7,060 bases of DNA. Source: Candidatus Zhuqueibacterota bacterium (lineage in GTDB: Bacteria; Zhuqueibacterota; QNDG01). The notes beneath the pieces are model-generated. The model did not search any database. It was not told where the DNA came from and worked only from the letters and a program-made list of their open reading frames with translations. The translations under genes were made by a program, and so were the position numbers. Positions 6,221 through 7,060 of this stretch are shown here, piece by piece. The stretch spans positions 1 to 7,060 of the forward strand of contig QNDG01000073.1 in assembly GCA_003645915.1 (NCBI GenBank). The letters are read 5' to 3'. How positions within the stretch are numbered: position 1 is the first letter of the stretch; each line of letters opens with the position of its first letter.

Positions 6221-6310
6221 TCTGATTATATCAAATTTGGTGTTTTTATAAATTCAAATAAAACAAATAGATATAAGAGTACATTGAGAGTAAAATATAA
6301 TGCATGATTA

Positions 6311-6326
6311 TGGCATTATTATTGCC
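6311..6326 (+). promoter_or_regulatory. Sigma-54 (-24/-12) promoter of glnA
   Basis: TGGCATTATTATTGCC fits the TGGCAC-N5-TTGCW consensus with GG at 6312-6313 and GC at 6324-6325, ten bases apart as required. The TGGCA and TTGC blocks are intact. Transcription would begin near 6337, giving a leader of about 51 bases before the GTG at 6388. Enhancer-like repeats lie 141-171 bp upstream, and a sigma-54 activator gene is adjacent. The outer arms TGGCA/TGCCA also make an inverted repeat (6311-6327), but the exact -24/-12 geometry makes the promoter reading the better one. Confidence 0.85.
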
Positions 6327-6376
6327 AATATAAATGTATTATTTTAGTCAGGAATCAATATACTTAAAAGATAGTC

Positions 6377-6382
6377 AGGAGG
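6377..6382 (+). promoter_or_regulatory. Strong ribosome-binding site setting the GTG start of glnA
   Basis: AGGAGG is a full-strength Shine-Dalgarno lying five bases before the GTG at 6388. It settles the use of a non-ATG start, because no in-frame ATG occurs until residue 65, well inside the conserved domain. Confidence 0.85.
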
Positions 6383-6387
6383 TAACT

Positions 6388-7060
6388 GTGCCGGAAGAAG
6401 AAATTTTAAAAATTATTAAGGAGGAGAATGTTGAATTTGTATATCTTCTCTTCACTGATTTTAACGGGTTGACTAAAAAGGTAACTATTCAGGCCTCAAA
6501 AATTGAGAGTGCCTTAAAACACGGAGTCTGGTTTGACGGATCCTCAATCGAAGGATTTGCAAGAATATGTGAATCTGATATGCACTTAAAACTTGACACT
6601 TCAACTTTTTCAGTACTTCCATGGACTGAAAATAACGGTAAGAGCGCTCAGATAATATGTGATGTATATCTTCCTGACGGAGAACCTTTTGATGGAGATC
6701 CGAGAGGTGTTCTGAAAAGAGTGGTAAAAAAAGCTAATGATATGGGCCTTATTTATCTCGTAGGCCCGGAGATTGAATTTTTCCTTCTTGACAGGGAAGT
6801 ACTTCCGGAATTGAGGCCTCATGACAGAAAGGGATATTTTGATCTCGGAGTTCAGAGCAGGGCGGTAAAGATCTGTCAGAAAGCAATGAAAGATATGAAT
6901 AAGCTGGGTTACGTTTGTGAATCATATCATCATGAAGTAAGCCCGGGGCAGCATGAGATAGGTCTGGAATACGGACCTGCTGTTAATATTGCAGACGGAA
7001 TTATAACATTAAAGCATGTTTTAAGAAGTCAGGCCAGAACAGAAGGTTTTAAGGTTACTT
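6388..7060 (+). CDS. glnA: Glutamine synthetase type I, N-terminal part (runs off the window)
   Basis: Glutamine synthetase joins ammonia to glutamate using ATP, the main entry of ammonium into metabolism; type I enzymes are cytoplasmic dodecamers. The 224 codons present cover the N-terminal beta-grasp domain and the start of the catalytic domain. FDGSSIEGF (49-57) carries the active-site Asp loop (D50). VGPEIEFFL (125-133) supplies metal ligands E128 and E130. HHEVSPGQHEIG (181-192) supplies E183 and E190. ARICESDM (58-65) keeps an arginine (R59) matching R62 of the Bacillus subtilis enzyme, which takes part in glutamine feedback inhibition. The sequence resembles the GSI-alpha/Bacillus type more than the enteric adenylylated type, but the adenylylation loop lies beyond the window. 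The start is a GTG with AGGAGG upstream. Regulation by a sigma-54 promoter and upstream repeats is well supported by sequence. The 3' half is missing only because the window ends. Confidence 0.97.
   Translation, partial: MPEEEILKIIKEENVEFVYLLFTDFNGLTKKVTIQASKIESALKHGVWFDGSSIEGFARICESDMHLKLDTSTFSVLPWTENNGKSAQIICDVYLPDGEPFDGDPRGVLKRVVKKANDMGLIYLVGPEIEFFLLDREVLPELRPHDRKGYFDLGVQSRAVKICQKAMKDMNKLGYVCESYHHEVSPGQHEIGLEYGPAVNIADGIITLKHVLRSQARTEGFKVT

Larger units (their letters stand above)
6025..6387. other. Divergent regulatory region between the activator gene and glnA
   Basis: This 363-bp AT-rich gap contains no convincing gene. It holds four copies of a TACA-AAAA-TGTA element, a 12-bp perfect palindrome (6142-6153), a -24/-12 promoter for glnA (6311-6326), a weaker -24/-12-like site facing the activator (6205-6220) and ribosome sites at both ends. 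The roughly 110 bp between the last repeat (6201) and the glnA promoter (6311) is AT-rich with no repeat copy. That suits the DNA looping needed for a bound activator to reach sigma-54 polymerase. Confidence 0.85.

Noticed and set aside
6229..6241. Possible IHF site between the repeats and the glnA promoter
   Set aside because: TATCAA fits the first half of WATCAA-N4-TTR, but the second half (GGT) does not match.
6135..6251. Small plus-strand ORF of 38 codons starting at ATG 6135
   Set aside because: It has no ribosome site, lies inside the regulatory region and takes its cysteine-containing repeats from the DNA motif itself.
6296..6301. TATAAT upstream of glnA as a sigma-70 promoter
   Set aside because: No acceptable -35 lies 16-18 bp upstream (ATAAGA at 6273 is poor), and the sigma-54 site just downstream is far better.

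Overview
The window is AT-rich bacterial chromosome with ordinary-looking housekeeping and accessory genes. Where starts are clear they carry strong Shine-Dalgarno sequences, such as AGGAGG before glnA and AGGAG before the peptidase. A type I glutamine synthetase, a sigma-54 activator, a secreted S9 peptidase with a Lys/Glu-rich insert and a tandem Gate-domain membrane protein fit a Gram-negative, possibly anaerobic lineage. The S9 subfamily resembles what is seen in the FCB group and its neighbours. That placement is an inference with low confidence. I see no mobile element, tRNA, rRNA or CRISPR array.

Layout, left to right. (1) 2-955 (+) encodes a polytopic membrane protein with two Gate (nucleoside-recognition) repeats, and its 5' end probably lies outside the window. 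(2) A short gap with a candidate promoter and a 9-bp inverted repeat leads into a 983-aa secreted S9 prolyl-oligopeptidase-family peptidase (1071-4022, +). It has a complete Ser789/Asp878/His910 triad and is closed by a strong intrinsic terminator (4029-4060). (3) A 73-aa five-cysteine protein of unknown function (4262-4483, +) converges, with a 2-bp gap, on (4) a GAF-AAA+-Fis sigma-54 activator (4486-6024, -). This activator is NifA-like in architecture and has no receiver domain. (5) A 363-bp divergent regulatory region (6025-6387) separates it from (6) glnA (6388 to the right edge, +, truncated by the window).

The most notable part is the divergent region. It carries four copies of a 12-bp palindromic element (TACA-AAAA-TGTA; one copy is degenerate) arranged as two pairs, each with exactly 30 bp from copy to copy. 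It also holds a well-placed -24/-12 sigma-54 promoter (TGGCATTATTATTGCC) in front of glnA. The nearest pair sits about 140-170 bp upstream of the predicted glnA start, a classic enhancer distance. The other pair sits on the leader and ribosome-binding site of the activator gene. The simplest reading is a self-contained nitrogen-control circuit: the GAF-type activator binds these sites, drives sigma-54 transcription of glnA and controls its own synthesis. The motifs, spacing and promoter are visible in the sequence; the protein-site pairing is inferred.
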